DNA of 64,000 nucleotides from Laceyella putida (GTDB lineage Bacteria > Bacillota > Bacilli > Thermoactinomycetales > Thermoactinomycetaceae), in the NCBI RefSeq assembly GCF_042665195.1, contig NZ_JBHTBW010000087.1, positions 1-64,000 of the forward strand. The letters run 5' to 3'. The notes beneath the pieces were generated by a model. The model saw only the letters and a program-made list of their open reading frames with translations. It was not told the DNA's origin and searched no databases. The translations under genes were made by a program, and so were the position numbers. Of the stretch, positions 32,267 to 40,512 are shown in pieces (position 1 is the stretch's first letter; each line of letters starts with the position of its first letter).

Positions 32267-32284
32267 TGTCTCAAAAAGGTGTTC
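32267..32284 (-). repeat. IS-end-like repeat, copy beside cas2
   Basis: GAACACCTTTTTGAGACA on the minus strand. The same 18 bases occur at 60258-60275 and 61967-61984, and a partial copy at 58437-58452. Confidence 0.6.
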
Positions 32285-32378
32285 GGCTAGGTGCAAAAAT
32301 GAGCCTTCTTCCCCTCCGAGACGGTTCCATAAACCCATGTGGTATAATCACACTAAATTTAATCGCGGAGTGATCAGT

Positions 32379-32927
32379 ATGAGCATCGATGAAAACATCA
32401 TGAGTTTTATATATAAGGAAAACAAACAGCTGGCACTTCCTTATCAACCAGGCGACATCATTCCTGTCCGGATTACCAAGCTGGTAGACTATGGAGCGTT
32501 CGCGGTGACGAAAGATCAATATCTCGCTTCAGGCCTTATTCATATCTCCCAGATTCCAGAAGGGTTAGAATTACAAACCATGCAGATCATTGAAGCGGAA
32601 GTCCGCCAAGTGAAGGACGGGAACAAACTGGAACTCAGCCTGATGCATCATGATAAACAGGAAAGTCCGTTTAAAGTATTGGCTAATATCAAAGAACCAT
32701 TGCCAGAGAAACAGGCGCCGGCCGATGAAGTACAAGAAATCATCCAATATCTCTCCAGGGAATTCGGCTTAGTGTCTGAAGAGTCAAAACAAAAAGTTGA
32801 AGAGATGGTAAGGGAAATGGGGGTGTTCCAGTTTACGATGGCTATGACAAAGACACTCCCTACATTCAAGCGGGATCTTGTTTATCATTTTCTCAAGGAG
32901 ATGGAACAAGGGAGGGAGCATCTTTGA
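32379..32927 (+). CDS. S1 RNA-binding-domain protein
   Basis: 182 residues from ATG after GGAGTG, with an extended -10 (GGTATAAT) around 32340. The S1 domain spans ~20-90 (YQPGDIIPVRITKLVDYGAFAV and GLIHISQIPE). The C-terminal half is helical. It resembles small S1 proteins of Firmicutes. The gene is GC-richer than neighbours and looks host-derived. Confidence 0.78.
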   Translation: MSIDENIMSFIYKENKQLALPYQPGDIIPVRITKLVDYGAFAVTKDQYLASGLIHISQIPEGLELQTMQIIEAEVRQVKDGNKLELSLMHHDKQESPFKVLANIKEPLPEKQAPADEVQEIIQYLSREFGLVSEESKQKVEEMVREMGVFQFTMAMTKTLPTFKRDLVYHFLKEMEQGREHL

Positions 32928-33171
32928 CCCGGCTCGCTTCCGCTTTACACGGCATCTGTGGGAACGATTAGAGCAACGGTTGGGGAAAGGCTGGTGCGGG
33001 CGAGACATTGATCAATTAATTAAGGAAAGCCAAGTCTTGCTTCAAACAGAAGATCACCTATATCTGTATCATCCAGGTGAAGATATTCGTTTTCCCTGTG
33101 TGAGAGACGGTGACCAGTGGGTAATCAAGTCAGTGATCGTACAAGGGATGTGGATGGAGGCGAAGAAATAA
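32878..33171 (+). CDS. DUF4258-like small protein
   Basis: Up to 97 residues. The recognisable domain begins at FRFTRHLWERLEQRLGKGW and continues DIDQLIKES...YLYHPGEDIRFPCVRDGDQWVIKSVI, similar to DUF4258 proteins (RelE-like fold). The only in-frame start is a TTG inside the S1 gene without a good ribosome site, so the real start is uncertain and coupling to the upstream stop is likely. Confidence 0.5.
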   Translation: MFIIFSRRWNKGGSIFDPARFRFTRHLWERLEQRLGKGWCGRDIDQLIKESQVLLQTEDHLYLYHPGEDIRFPCVRDGDQWVIKSVIVQGMWMEAKK

Positions 33172-33255
33172 TATTAGTGCTTATAAATAAATTAATCGAG
33201 AGAAAAAGCCTAATGTTCACCTGGAGAAACCCGTTTGTATTTATAGGGAGAGAAA

Positions 33256-33983
33256 ATGAATATCATGAATAGAAAAGCGATTTTACAAGGCATTTTCAAA
33301 TGGATGATTGGCCTTATCGTGATTGCAGTATTGATGATGCTTGCTTACTTTGGATTTAAAATTTGGATGGAATATGCGAACTCAGATTCGTTTAAAGGAG
33401 AAGTGAATGCGGCCATAATCACAGGACTTGTCGGGATATTAACGTTAATAGGGACGAGTGTGCTAACAGCTTATTTTAATTACCGTTCACAAAGGTTAAC
33501 GATTCGAGATGAAATGTTTAAAAAGCGATGGGAGGTATATAACGAACTTAAATCAATAGCACGTCTTCTCTATTTCAAAATCGACGATTTTATACATGAC
33601 CCTTCAATGGAAAATATTGTTCAAATACAAAATATCCAAACAGAATTTACCATGTATTTTGAGAAAAACAGTCTGTATTTATCAACCGAAGTAAAGAATC
33701 GGGCTATGCAGTATCGTTGGGCTACTAAGGCTTTTGTAGATCTAATTACTCAAAAAAATTCAGAGTGGTTCGATGCTTTTCTTGAAAAAGATACAATAAG
33801 TTATGATTTAACCAGAGAGGAAATAAAAAGATTACCAACGTATTGGGATATAGAAAAACCTATACTGGAAGCCAGTACAATTTCAGATGAATATATGATT
33901 ACGAATATAAATTCAAATCACAAATTTGGAAGGAATTAGGTCTTTCATCTATTGAAAAAGAACTACAAAACTTAAGAAAATAA
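33256..33983 (+). CDS. Two-helix membrane protein, apparent frameshift near the 3' end
   Basis: Two N-terminal membrane helices (MIGLIVIAVLMMLAYFGF and AAIITGLVGILTLIGTSVLTAYF), then a cytoplasmic helical domain with MFKKRWEVYNELKSIARLLYF. The first frame stops at 33939, but around 33894 another frame takes over with natural sequence (YDYEYKFKSQIWKELGLSS) to a TAA at 33981. One base seems gained or lost. The layout resembles the proteins at 56209 and 56837. Confidence 0.65.
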
Positions 33984-34128
33984 TTCAACGCTTTCGCTAC
34001 TTTCGTATTTAAAACTCTATTTCTTGGTAAGTTCAAGGTGATAGCACTAATGCTTTGGCCCAGCTTGTTTCCGCTTTACTGGATGGAAGCGAAGGAATAA
34101 ACGTAAGGGTGAAAGGAAAGATCTTTTA
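33984..34128. other. Intergenic, possible gene remnant
   Basis: A short frame (NALAQLVSALLDGSEGINVRVKGK) ends at ~34126 without a start; perhaps a remnant. Confidence 0.3.
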
Positions 34129-34518
34129 ATGACCTCACCATATTTTGAATATCTAAGTGAACCCTTTCGGAATCGGTTTGATCACTATGCCAACAGCTTG
34201 ACTAAGCGAAGAATTATCTTGAATTGGCCCAAAGACAAGGAGCGCATCAAACGTCAGTTGTATAAAGATGATGTCTACCTGGACGATCAATTCATGAGAT
34301 ACCTGACCAATTATTTCAATGAAATCAAACCCCTTCTCCTTCAATCCTATCAAGAAGAATACCCCGGAAAGCATCCAACACCCATCGAACTAATCAATTG
34401 GATGAGGGATTGCATGATTGTTTCACGTCTGCTTGGAAGAAAAAAAGAAATGAAAACGTGGATAGAAATCATTAAGGTTTGCGATTGGTTACGAGAAGAT
34501 AACCTGATGAAAATATAA
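34129..34518 (+). CDS. Hypothetical protein
   Basis: 129 residues, basic and helical (FRNRFDHYANSLTKRRIILNWPKDKERIKRQLY; HPTPIELINWMRDCMIVSRLLGRKKE). Ribosome site GAAAGG upstream. A terminator-like stem follows at ~34519-34545. No family recognised. Confidence 0.6.
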   Translation: MTSPYFEYLSEPFRNRFDHYANSLTKRRIILNWPKDKERIKRQLYKDDVYLDDQFMRYLTNYFNEIKPLLLQSYQEEYPGKHPTPIELINWMRDCMIVSRLLGRKKEMKTWIEIIKVCDWLREDNLMKI

Positions 34519-34547
34519 AAGGCTGAGGAAACCCTCAGCCCTGATTT

Positions 34548-34877
34548 TTACCAACCAAATCCACCAGATCCAAATCCAGTACCACTGCTACCTCCGCCAC
34601 CACCATTATTATCATCGTCGTCGTCATCGTCATCCCACCAGCAATTCCCGCCTACATTTTTGACCGCTTCCCGTAGCTTCCGTTGATATTCTCTCTCTTC
34701 TTCCTCCTCTTTTTTGCGCCTCGCCTCCGCCTCCGCCTCTTCCAGTTCCCGCTTCTTTTGCAACTGGCGCTGGTACTCCGCCTCCAAGTCGTCCCCTTCA
34801 AGATTCGATCCCGCAAAATCAGACATTCTTCCGTATTCGGACTTTTTCTTTCTTCGATCTCTGCCAAAGAATGGCAT
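34548..34877 (-). CDS. Coiled-coil protein with Asp-run and Gly-rich tail
   Basis: 109 residues in three low-complexity blocks: a charged coiled coil (residues ~35-70, Glu/Arg/Lys), then CWW followed by eight Asp and two Asn, then a Gly/Ser tail ending GFGSGGFGW. The tail resembles C termini of TPM-domain proteins, but the domain itself is absent. Start follows GGAGGGGATCAC. Function unknown. Confidence 0.65.
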   Translation of the reverse strand: MPFFGRDRRKKKSEYGRMSDFAGSNLEGDDLEAEYQRQLQKKRELEEAEAEARRKKEEEEEREYQRKLREAVKNVGGNCWWDDDDDDDDNNGGGGGSSGTGFGSGGFGW

Positions 34878-34939
34878 GTGATCCCCTCCATTTTTATTTA
34901 ATGGAGGATGTGGTAAACTAGAGATGGTCGATTCTCAAA

Positions 34940-34967
34940 AGCACCTCACTTCGGTGGGGTGTTTTTC
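34940..34967. terminator. UUCG-loop terminator
   Basis: CACCTCAC-TTCG-GTGGGGTG followed by five T on the plus strand and AAAA on the other side. Confidence 0.7.
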
Positions 34968-34988
34968 ATTTGTTTACCTCATCCTTAA

Positions 34989-35022
34989 CTATATTATATA
35001 AATTTTAACTCGATTTGTAAAT
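34989..35022 (-). promoter_or_regulatory. Early-type promoter
   Basis: TTTACA-N17-TATAAT on the minus strand, upstream of the 34548 gene. Confidence 0.6.
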
Positions 35023-35096
35023 GAAAAAATGAATATATAAAAAATAAAATCAAATCATTTATCAGAACTAAAAAAAGAACCCCGAAGGATTCTTTT

Positions 35097-35489
35097 TCAC
35101 ACCATCGCCAATAACGCCGCTTTGCAAATCAATTCCGGCAAGGCGTCCCCCTCCACCGTGACGTCATCCACCGATACTTGCACTTTCTTGCCGATTCGGA
35201 TGACCACTTCTTTCCCTCTCTCCTGTAGATGTTTCACTACCTGAAACGCATGGGAGATATCTGCGGAGTAGAAGGGAATCGAACTATGTACAAACTTCGG
35301 ATGTTGAACCATGCTCTCATCCGTTTTGGACATCATTTGCCATATGGCTTCATCGGATAACATGAATCCTGGAGGCAACGCGTCCAAGTCGGGTACATCC
35401 GAAATCATCTTCCCCATGACTTGATCGGCCACCATTCGATCTAATTCCCTTCCCTGTTGCATCGCTAAGATGCGTTGTTGCTCTGTCAT
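35097..35489 (-). CDS. Phage ABA-sandwich domain protein
   Basis: 130 residues from MTEQQRIL. GRELDRMVADQVMGK at ~11-25 and the final domain YSADISHAFQVVKHLQERGKEVVIRIGKKVQVSV...ALPELICKAALLAMV are hallmarks of the phage ABA-sandwich family (BC1872-like), common in Bacillus phages and of unknown role. A second family member is at 63472. Confidence 0.82.
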   Translation of the reverse strand: MTEQQRILAMQQGRELDRMVADQVMGKMISDVPDLDALPPGFMLSDEAIWQMMSKTDESMVQHPKFVHSSIPFYSADISHAFQVVKHLQERGKEVVIRIGKKVQVSVDDVTVEGDALPELICKAALLAMV

Positions 35490-35551
35490 GGTCCCAACCT
35501 TCCCTATTCTGTCTCTCCTAAGGATACCAGAAGGATGAACCATCGCGAATG

Positions 35552-35583
35552 AAAAAAGCTAACCCGCTGGTATTGGGGTTAGC
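35552..35583 (-). terminator. Terminator after the small zinc protein
   Basis: GGCTAACCC/GGGTTAGC stem with six T on the minus strand. Confidence 0.75.
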
Positions 35584-35594
35584 CTAAAGCACGC

Positions 35595-35708
35595 TTATGA
35601 CTCTTCTTTACATGCTGCTGAACAGTAGTAGGGGTCGTTTCCTATCGCCAGCTCCCGCGGCACATCTGTTCCACAGACAGAGCAGAATACATAATCCCCA
35701 TAGTCTAT
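35595..35708 (-). CDS. Small zinc-finger protein with no canonical start
   Basis: About 37 residues with CSVCGTDVPRELA and YYCSAACKEES, a four-Cys zinc site. An upstream in-frame stop leaves no ATG, GTG or TTG; the only possible start is an ATA just after GAGGC. Either a rare start, a lost base, or a pseudogene. It directly follows the 35718 gene. Confidence 0.45.
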   Translation of the reverse strand: MDYGDYVFCSVCGTDVPRELAIGNDPYYCSAACKEES

Positions 35709-35717
35709 GCCTCGGAA

Positions 35718-35870
35718 CTACATTGGCCGACTCACCATCTCATGGATCTCTTTATCGGTCAAGTCGAACCGCTGCAATTGCCATAGAACATTTGCGGCGT
35801 TTTGAAGAGGGAGCCCGGCGTTGTTCGCTAGGGCCCGGGCAAGATTCTTTGATTTCATCGAATGTACCAA
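35718..35870 (-). CDS. 50-residue protein with TTG start
   Basis: TTG six bases after GGGAGTG. Residues include SKNLARALANNAGLPLQNAANVLWQLQRF and end EIHEMVSRPM; predicted three helices. Unknown family, but good ribosome site and composition. Confidence 0.55.
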   Translation of the reverse strand: MVHSMKSKNLARALANNAGLPLQNAANVLWQLQRFDLTDKEIHEMVSRPM

Positions 35871-35921
35871 GATGTTCACTCCCTTTATTAGAATGATGGA
35901 GAGGGGATATTCCCCCTCTCG

Positions 35922-36251
35922 TTAGCCACGGTAGAACTCTTCCGATTCATTTAAACCCTCGTTATATTCTGATTCGTCTTTGTAGACTGTGACGTAAATA
36001 TCACCTTCTACATAAACGATTTTGGCTAAATCCACTTCAGATACCCACACTCGGCGATGACCGCCATCCGCCCATTCCACTTTCTCTTCAAACAGTACCG
36101 GGATATCTTGTTCAACCTCATACCCTTTGAAAAGGGTAAAACCTTTATATTCGCCTTCTTTATCCGTCGGATAACAATACTTCGCAATGAAACCATCCAA
36201 GTCACCGACTTCTTCAGAATTCGCGTAATCCAGCATTTCCATATCAAACAT
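35922..36251 (-). CDS. Acidic hypothetical early protein
   Basis: 109 residues, very acidic, with an alternating beta pattern (EGEYKGFTLFKGYEVEQDIPVLFEEKVEW, DLAKIVYVEGDIYVTVYKDESEY). Start follows AGGAGGAACACAAC. An early-type promoter lies at 36309-36337. No family recognised; acidity may suggest DNA mimicry, but this is only a thought. Confidence 0.65.
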   Translation of the reverse strand: MFDMEMLDYANSEEVGDLDGFIAKYCYPTDKEGEYKGFTLFKGYEVEQDIPVLFEEKVEWADGGHRRVWVSEVDLAKIVYVEGDIYVTVYKDESEYNEGLNESEEFYRG

Positions 36252-36308
36252 GTTGTGTTCCTCCTATCATTTTTTCGGGGGAGATTTGATTTATTTATTT
36301 ATATTTGT

Positions 36309-36337
36309 ATTATATCAAAAATAAATTGATATGTAAA
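36309..36337 (-). promoter_or_regulatory. Early-type promoter of the 36251 gene
   Basis: TTTACA-N17-TATAAT with TGA before the -10. Confidence 0.75.
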
Positions 36338-36355
36338 TTATAAACTTAATATAAA
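36326..36355 (+). promoter_or_regulatory. Plus-strand promoter facing the small toxin gene
   Basis: TTGATA-N18-TATAAA. An RNA from here would start near 36362 and be antisense to the 36382-36453 gene. Confidence 0.4.
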
Positions 36356-36381
36356 TAGAACGGAGGATGATGGATGGCCTC

Positions 36382-36453
36382 TTATTTCAACAGTGTGACA
36401 ATCAAAGTGATGATGCTTACAATAACACTAAGCTGTTCCCAGGTGATATACAT
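36382..36453 (-). CDS. 23-residue hydrophobic peptide, type I toxin-like
   Basis: ATG eight bases after AAAGGGG. The peptide (MYITWEQLSVIVSIITLIVTLLK without its stop) is shared with the pattern of holin-like toxins: short polar start, E-x-LS, then one membrane helix. An opposing promoter could give an antisense RNA, as in prophage type I toxin-antitoxin systems. Confidence 0.55.
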   Translation of the reverse strand: MYITWEQLSVIVSIITLIVTLLK

Positions 36454-36600
36454 GAACATTTCCCCTTTCATTCAGCAGTGAGTTATCTCACTATACATTA
36501 CCGACAACACGGAAGAATCGCACACATACAAATGAAAAGTTTTAAGAGCTTGGATCAGCTAATAGACCGCGGCATACGGATAATCCTTTACTCGGTTTTT

Positions 36601-36620
36601 TTCACAGTTCGCGTCCAAAA
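36601..36620. repeat. Dispersed intergenic motif, copy 3
   Basis: TTCACAGTTCGCGTCCAAAA next to a terminator-like stem (GGGATCC...GGACCCC). Confidence 0.5.
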
Positions 36621-36657
36621 AAAAGGACCCCTTATTAGGGATCCGGCTTAAAAAACG

Positions 36658-36897
36658 CTATTTTTCCTCAGCCTTATCTTCGCCACAAACCATCTCATCT
36701 AGCTTATCCAAAAGCATATTTGCCTCGTCTCGCTTTGCATGAAGAACCGCTAATTGGAAACTCGCAAAAGCTTGGTCAGTTTCATATAACTTCTCATAAT
36801 GTTTTATTTCCTTATCCAGATATGGCACTCTTTCATTTTGAAGCCAGTCAATCACTTTCTCCATCACTGCAGGATCATAAGTCCAATTTTTTGTCAT
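36658..36897 (-). CDS. Small helical early protein
   Basis: 79 residues from MTKNWTYD, with AGGTGATCAA upstream. It is a predicted helical hairpin (VIDWLQNERVPYLDKEIKHYEKLYETDQAFASFQLAVLHAKRDEANMLLDKL). No function recognised. Confidence 0.6.
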   Translation of the reverse strand: MTKNWTYDPAVMEKVIDWLQNERVPYLDKEIKHYEKLYETDQAFASFQLAVLHAKRDEANMLLDKLDEMVCGEDKAEEK

Positions 36898-36920
36898 TTG
36901 ATCACCTCTCACACGGATTA

Positions 36921-38297
36921 CTAATATCCAAACGCATACCTTCTAGACAACTGCCGACCAATCACAAATATGGTTTCTTGGCTTTGCTTGGCGGGTTCCA
37001 GCTCTTGGCATTCTTGCATGACCTCTAAATTCTTCTTATTGGCCTTGAGCAAACCAGCCGCCTTCATTCGTTGATCATAGTAAGCCAAGTCTTTAGGCAT
37101 GACGAAGTAGAAGCGATCGCAATAGGCCAGATACCTTTCCCATTTCTCGTCACGGTAAAAATCGTGAAGATGCGCTTTGCACTCTAAGATGCAGATTTCG
37201 CCCTTCTCGTTATAACCGATCACATCCACACGAAGGTTACCTGGCAAAGTGAGTTCCGCTGTGGCCACATAGCCTTGGCTGTGTAGCCATTTTAGTCCCA
37301 AAGCTTGTAATTCCCCATGCTTCTCTAAATCAATCGAAGCAAACTGATTGGAACGATTAAGCGATTCCGCAAAGGATTCGGGCTTACGCTTTCGGAGCTC
37401 TCTTAACTCCTCTTCATCTCTCGCAATTTTCAATTCAATCTGCTTGATTTGTCTTTTTATAGAAGTCAGTTTTTGACCCTTAATCTCCTTGAGGGATTTA
37501 ATCCCGTGGTATTCAGCATCATCAGCTGGAACCCACCACGTAAAGGGGGAGTCAGCACTTGGAACATGATCAGGATCATAAAAAACCCGATATCCACGTT
37601 TTACTCTTTTCCGATATTCTTCAACCAATGCCCCTACATCGTTAACCCAATGGACATAATCATCTTCATCTGAGCTATAGTCATTCCACTCCTTGTTGAA
37701 GGAGACGATCCCTTTTTTCTTCAAGTTCTTTTGCCATCGATAATCCAACCGTTTGGCAAGGCATAGCTTCCCCTTCTTAATTCCTAGATGGTCCATGAAA
37801 AACTCAAAGGCTCGATCGTCTTGGAGTTCTTTCAAGATCGGTATTGTTTCCCTTAGCTTTTCTTGTTCCGCCCTGGCCATTTCCAAGGCTTCTTGTAGTT
37901 TTTCCTTTTCTTTCTCTAGTTGGTTAACGGTGACTTGGACTTGGCTACCAACCGACCTTAACCGTTTTCGCTTCTCTTCAAGCAAATCTGGATACTTCGC
38001 TAACTCATCTCGCTTCATCTCAGGATCAACCGCCATGAGGATCTCACCGATGCCGGCCCAATCCTTGTCCTTGAACATCTTGATGAGGACAAGTCCCTTC
38101 AAGCCAAGTTCCTTCCACTTATCAACGTGTTCCGGTTGGCCAAACCGTTCCAACTGAATCAGGCAGTTATAGAATTGGGATAGCTTCTTGGATTGAGACT
38201 CGGTGAATCCATGATCCTTCAGTTTCCCTGGTTTCCATCCTTCCGCGAGACGTTCTAAAGCCCATAAGCTCCTCTCATCCTTGCCTGTAATCAACAC
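36921..38297 (-). CDS. Coiled-coil protein with C-terminal MmcB-like nuclease domain
   Basis: 458 residues. An N-terminal helical domain (1-100), a long coiled coil (~105-160), a middle domain with GYRVFYDPDHVPSADSPFTWWVP, a second coiled coil (~285-315), and a C-terminal MmcB/PD-(D/E)XK-type domain: RVDVIGYNEKGEICILECKAHLHDFYRDEKWERYLAYCDRFYFVMP, with Asp...Glu-x-Lys. MmcB-like proteins are linked to DNA repair. It probably acts on DNA during phage replication or defence. Confidence 0.8.
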   Translation of the reverse strand: MLITGKDERSLWALERLAEGWKPGKLKDHGFTESQSKKLSQFYNCLIQLERFGQPEHVDKWKELGLKGLVLIKMFKDKDWAGIGEILMAVDPEMKRDELAKYPDLLEEKRKRLRSVGSQVQVTVNQLEKEKEKLQEALEMARAEQEKLRETIPILKELQDDRAFEFFMDHLGIKKGKLCLAKRLDYRWQKNLKKKGIVSFNKEWNDYSSDEDDYVHWVNDVGALVEEYRKRVKRGYRVFYDPDHVPSADSPFTWWVPADDAEYHGIKSLKEIKGQKLTSIKRQIKQIELKIARDEEELRELRKRKPESFAESLNRSNQFASIDLEKHGELQALGLKWLHSQGYVATAELTLPGNLRVDVIGYNEKGEICILECKAHLHDFYRDEKWERYLAYCDRFYFVMPKDLAYYDQRMKAAGLLKANKKNLEVMQECQELEPAKQSQETIFVIGRQLSRRYAFGY

Positions 38298-38345
38298 TCT
38301 CTCCTCCAGTACTCGGGGTACTTTGATTGGAGTGTATCACGGAAG

Positions 38346-38380
38346 TAAAAAAAGAAAAACCCTCTTGATCATCAAGGGGT
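38346..38380 (-). terminator. Terminator after the 66-residue membrane peptide
   Basis: AAACCCCTTGAT/ATCAAGAGGGTTTTTC stem. Confidence 0.75.
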
Positions 38381-38381
38381 T

Positions 38382-38582
38382 TCATACTCCCATTCGATTC
38401 AATATGGAGATAATAAACGTCAACGAACCAATAAACACAATAAACTCATCCTTGTAATTCACAGGCAGAATCGCAACCACCATGACCAGAAATAACGCAT
38501 AACTCTCGGGTCGAGCCGCCCCATGTTTATGCATAAAAAAGAGAATGACACCGGCAAATAATAACGCAACAATATAAATCAC
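38382..38582 (-). CDS. 66-residue two-helix membrane protein
   Basis: Three hydrophobic stretches (IYIVALLFAGVILFFM, YALFLVMVVAILPV and FIVFIGSLTFIISIL) separated by a short basic loop HKHGAARPES. Ribosome site AGAGGAAG. Unknown; possibly a small exclusion or holin-like protein. Confidence 0.55.
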   Translation of the reverse strand: MIYIVALLFAGVILFFMHKHGAARPESYALFLVMVVAILPVNYKDEFIVFIGSLTFIISILNRMGV

Positions 38583-38633
38583 AAATTTCTTCCTCTCTTA
38601 TTCTTTTTTGAATATGTTCTCTCCCCCAAAAAT

Positions 38634-38662
38634 AAAACCCTTCCATCAGGAAAGGTCATCAC
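38634..38662 (-). terminator. Terminator after the nuclease lipoprotein
   Basis: ACCTTTCC-TGAT-GGAAGGGT and a T-rich tract. Confidence 0.8.
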
Positions 38663-38668
38663 CGGTTT

Positions 38669-39415
38669 TTATGGCAAATCCTCACATACCACGCCGTCCC
38701 CATCACCATCTAACTTATATGGATCGCTAGGGCCTGCTTGCTCAAAGAAGGACTGTGCCTCCTTTTGAGTGCGGAAGTCGCTACAGTCTTTATCTGGGAT
38801 ATTGGGGTTAGGCTCTCCTTTTGCGATTCCGTTGATTGGGGTGCCGGCATTTAAGTTGTTGCTCTTACACCACTTCTCCTTCTTGTATCCATCATCCGTA
38901 GCATAACCAGGACACTGCCATACCCCTTTTTTCGCCGCCTGGGCCACATCCTCTGCTTTTCGGTATTCATCCAAGTGATTCTTCGATTCATATATGTAAC
39001 CGACTCTGGCCAGTCCTTCTTTCAAGAGAGCTTGCTGTACACTTTGATTATCAGCATAGATATGAGCCAAAAGGCGATCATATTTGTCCCGCTTCTCCCT
39101 ATCCCATTCCAAGTACACTTGCTTTGCGTTGGATAACAGCTTGTTGGTAAACGCCTTGGCTTCGGGTCCAAGCGGCTGCTCTCCAAGGCGTGGGTGTGAT
39201 GTTTCGGGAGTGTCAATGAGAAGGAAGCGAACCGATTCTACTTTTCCGTTAATCTCAAACCTGGCTGTATCGCCGTCTACGATCTCCACGAACTCCACCT
39301 TTTGTTTCCCATCCTTAGGTACTTCTGCGATGGGATAAGGTTTTTGAGCTTGAGGGTTTGAGCACCCCGATAAAATGAACAACACAGCCAGTATGAGAAA
39401 GAAAGCCTTTTTCAT
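38669..39415 (-). CDS. Thermonuclease-like lipoprotein with Excalibur domain
   Basis: 248 residues: lipobox FILSGC (Cys18) for membrane anchoring, SNase domain at ~40-165 with Arg in VRFLLIDTPE, Glu in LGPEAKAF and Arg in DKYDRLLAHIY (the staphylococcal nuclease triad), and a C-terminal Excalibur motif DGDGDGVVCEDLP. It would degrade DNA or RNA at the cell surface. In a prophage this could block incoming phage DNA. Calcium-dependent by family. Confidence 0.92.
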   Translation of the reverse strand: MKKAFFLILAVLFILSGCSNPQAQKPYPIAEVPKDGKQKVEFVEIVDGDTARFEINGKVESVRFLLIDTPETSHPRLGEQPLGPEAKAFTNKLLSNAKQVYLEWDREKRDKYDRLLAHIYADNQSVQQALLKEGLARVGYIYESKNHLDEYRKAEDVAQAAKKGVWQCPGYATDDGYKKEKWCKSNNLNAGTPINGIAKGEPNPNIPDKDCSDFRTQKEAQSFFEQAGPSDPYKLDGDGDGVVCEDLP

Positions 39416-39548
39416 GAAATCCCCCCCTTAGGTTATATATTTCGTGTAAGTTCAATATAAGTCCAAAAGCGGCATGATCAATTCCATACAGGATTCTCTA
39501 CCTTCACCCCGTCGCCATCAAGTTAACTTAACTTGATAGGTATGTTTT

Positions 39549-39935
39549 TTATTCTAAAAGTAGGTTGATGACTTCCTTTTTCCCGTTCCATTGGATTTCA
39601 ACAGATTGAGAGGTGTCGTTAGGATAGCCCCAAGAATATTGCGTCATGGTCTCGGATTTTCCTTCTAAGTTGGTGATGAACGAACCTTTCTGAATGACTC
39701 GTTCTGGACTCTTCCAAGTAAACGTTGCTTTAAGACCAGACTTGTTCTCTTGTTTACCTTTATAGATAAACTGAATGCTTTCTTTTACGCGGAATCCATG
39801 AATCTCATATCCTCTGTTGACATTCCATTCCTTTCCATAGGCTCCGCCACTCCCCACTACCTCTGGAAAATACCAAAAATAATGTGCAATTAAGATCAAA
39901 ACAGCGATACCGAATATAGCGAATCTTTCCTTCAT
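39549..39935 (-). CDS. Single-helix membrane-anchored protein
   Basis: 128 residues: one N-terminal helix (FAIFGIAVLILIAHYFWYF), then a beta-type outer domain (ATFTWKSPERVIQKGSFITNLEGKSETMTQYSW). It follows the SNase lipoprotein in the same direction with a 130-base gap. Ribosome site AAGGATGGAGAG. No family recognised. Confidence 0.6.
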   Translation of the reverse strand: MKERFAIFGIAVLILIAHYFWYFPEVVGSGGAYGKEWNVNRGYEIHGFRVKESIQFIYKGKQENKSGLKATFTWKSPERVIQKGSFITNLEGKSETMTQYSWGYPNDTSQSVEIQWNGKKEVINLLLE

Positions 39936-40065
39936 GATCTCTCCATCCTTTTTCAGTGATTAAGAAGGACAGGAACAATATAAAATCACATTCTAAACGT
40001 CATTATATCTTCTGATCCTCCAACAATGTTATATTATCAAGTTTTCATATATATCGAATATAAAA

Positions 40066-40090
40066 ATACCAGGGCAAGGGCCCCGGTTGT
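40066..40090 (-). terminator. Terminator
   Basis: CCGGGGCC-CTT-GCCCTGG type stem, TATTTTTATA after it on the minus strand. Confidence 0.65.
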
Positions 40091-40135
40091 TGATTGTTAT
40101 CCTGTTATTTTAGTTAGCGTCCCTGAAAATCATCC

Positions 40136-40258
40136 TTACTGCTCAATCGTTATCCAACAATCGTATCCCTCTTCATACTCTTCCAAGCACTGGTCGTACA
40201 GCAAATATTCCGGTTCGACTTGCACCGTGGATTTAACTTCATTACGGCAAGTCGCATC
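40136..40258 (-). pseudogene. Small early gene with frameshift
   Basis: The frame VQVEPEYLLYDQCLEEYEEGYDCWITIEQ is clearly protein-like but has no start. A strong ribosome site (AAAGGAGGAG) and ATG lie just upstream in another frame. One base appears lost or gained near 40240. Confidence 0.4.
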
Positions 40259-40415
40259 TTACGTCTACTCCTCCTTTCATAATCAGTTTTGCAACCATTA
40301 ACAATTATGTCACTACACAATTTTTTACAAAAGAAAACCCTCCTCAGCAGAGGAAGGATGGTGACGGGAGGTAGCACCCGCCAATTTACTGCCTAAAGTA
40401 TGTAGGTTGATCAAT

Positions 40416-40496
40416 TTATCCTTCATACCACCGTTCGTCAATTGTCCATACACCGCATTTATTGCACCAGTTTAAAACAAATACCCGTTCAGCAAT
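40416..40496 (-). CDS. 26-residue peptide with CNKC motif, possible ATT start
   Basis: GGAG lies seven bases before an ATT codon that opens a frame ending NWCNKCGVWTIDERWYEG. It looks like the end of a zinc-ribbon protein. The start codon is unusual, so a damaged gene is equally likely. Confidence 0.35.
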   Translation of the reverse strand: MAERVFVLNWCNKCGVWTIDERWYEG

Positions 40497-40512
40497 ATGT
40501 TTTCTCCTTTAA

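Noticed and set aside
35597..35896. Plus-strand frame of 99 codons
   Set aside because: Antisense to two small minus-strand genes with better evidence; low-quality composition.
36361..36651. Plus-strand frame starting ATGATGGATGG after GGAGG
   Set aside because: It has a ribosome-like site, but the protein is of shadow type and the opposite strand encodes a convincing small toxin; kept only as a possible antisense RNA.
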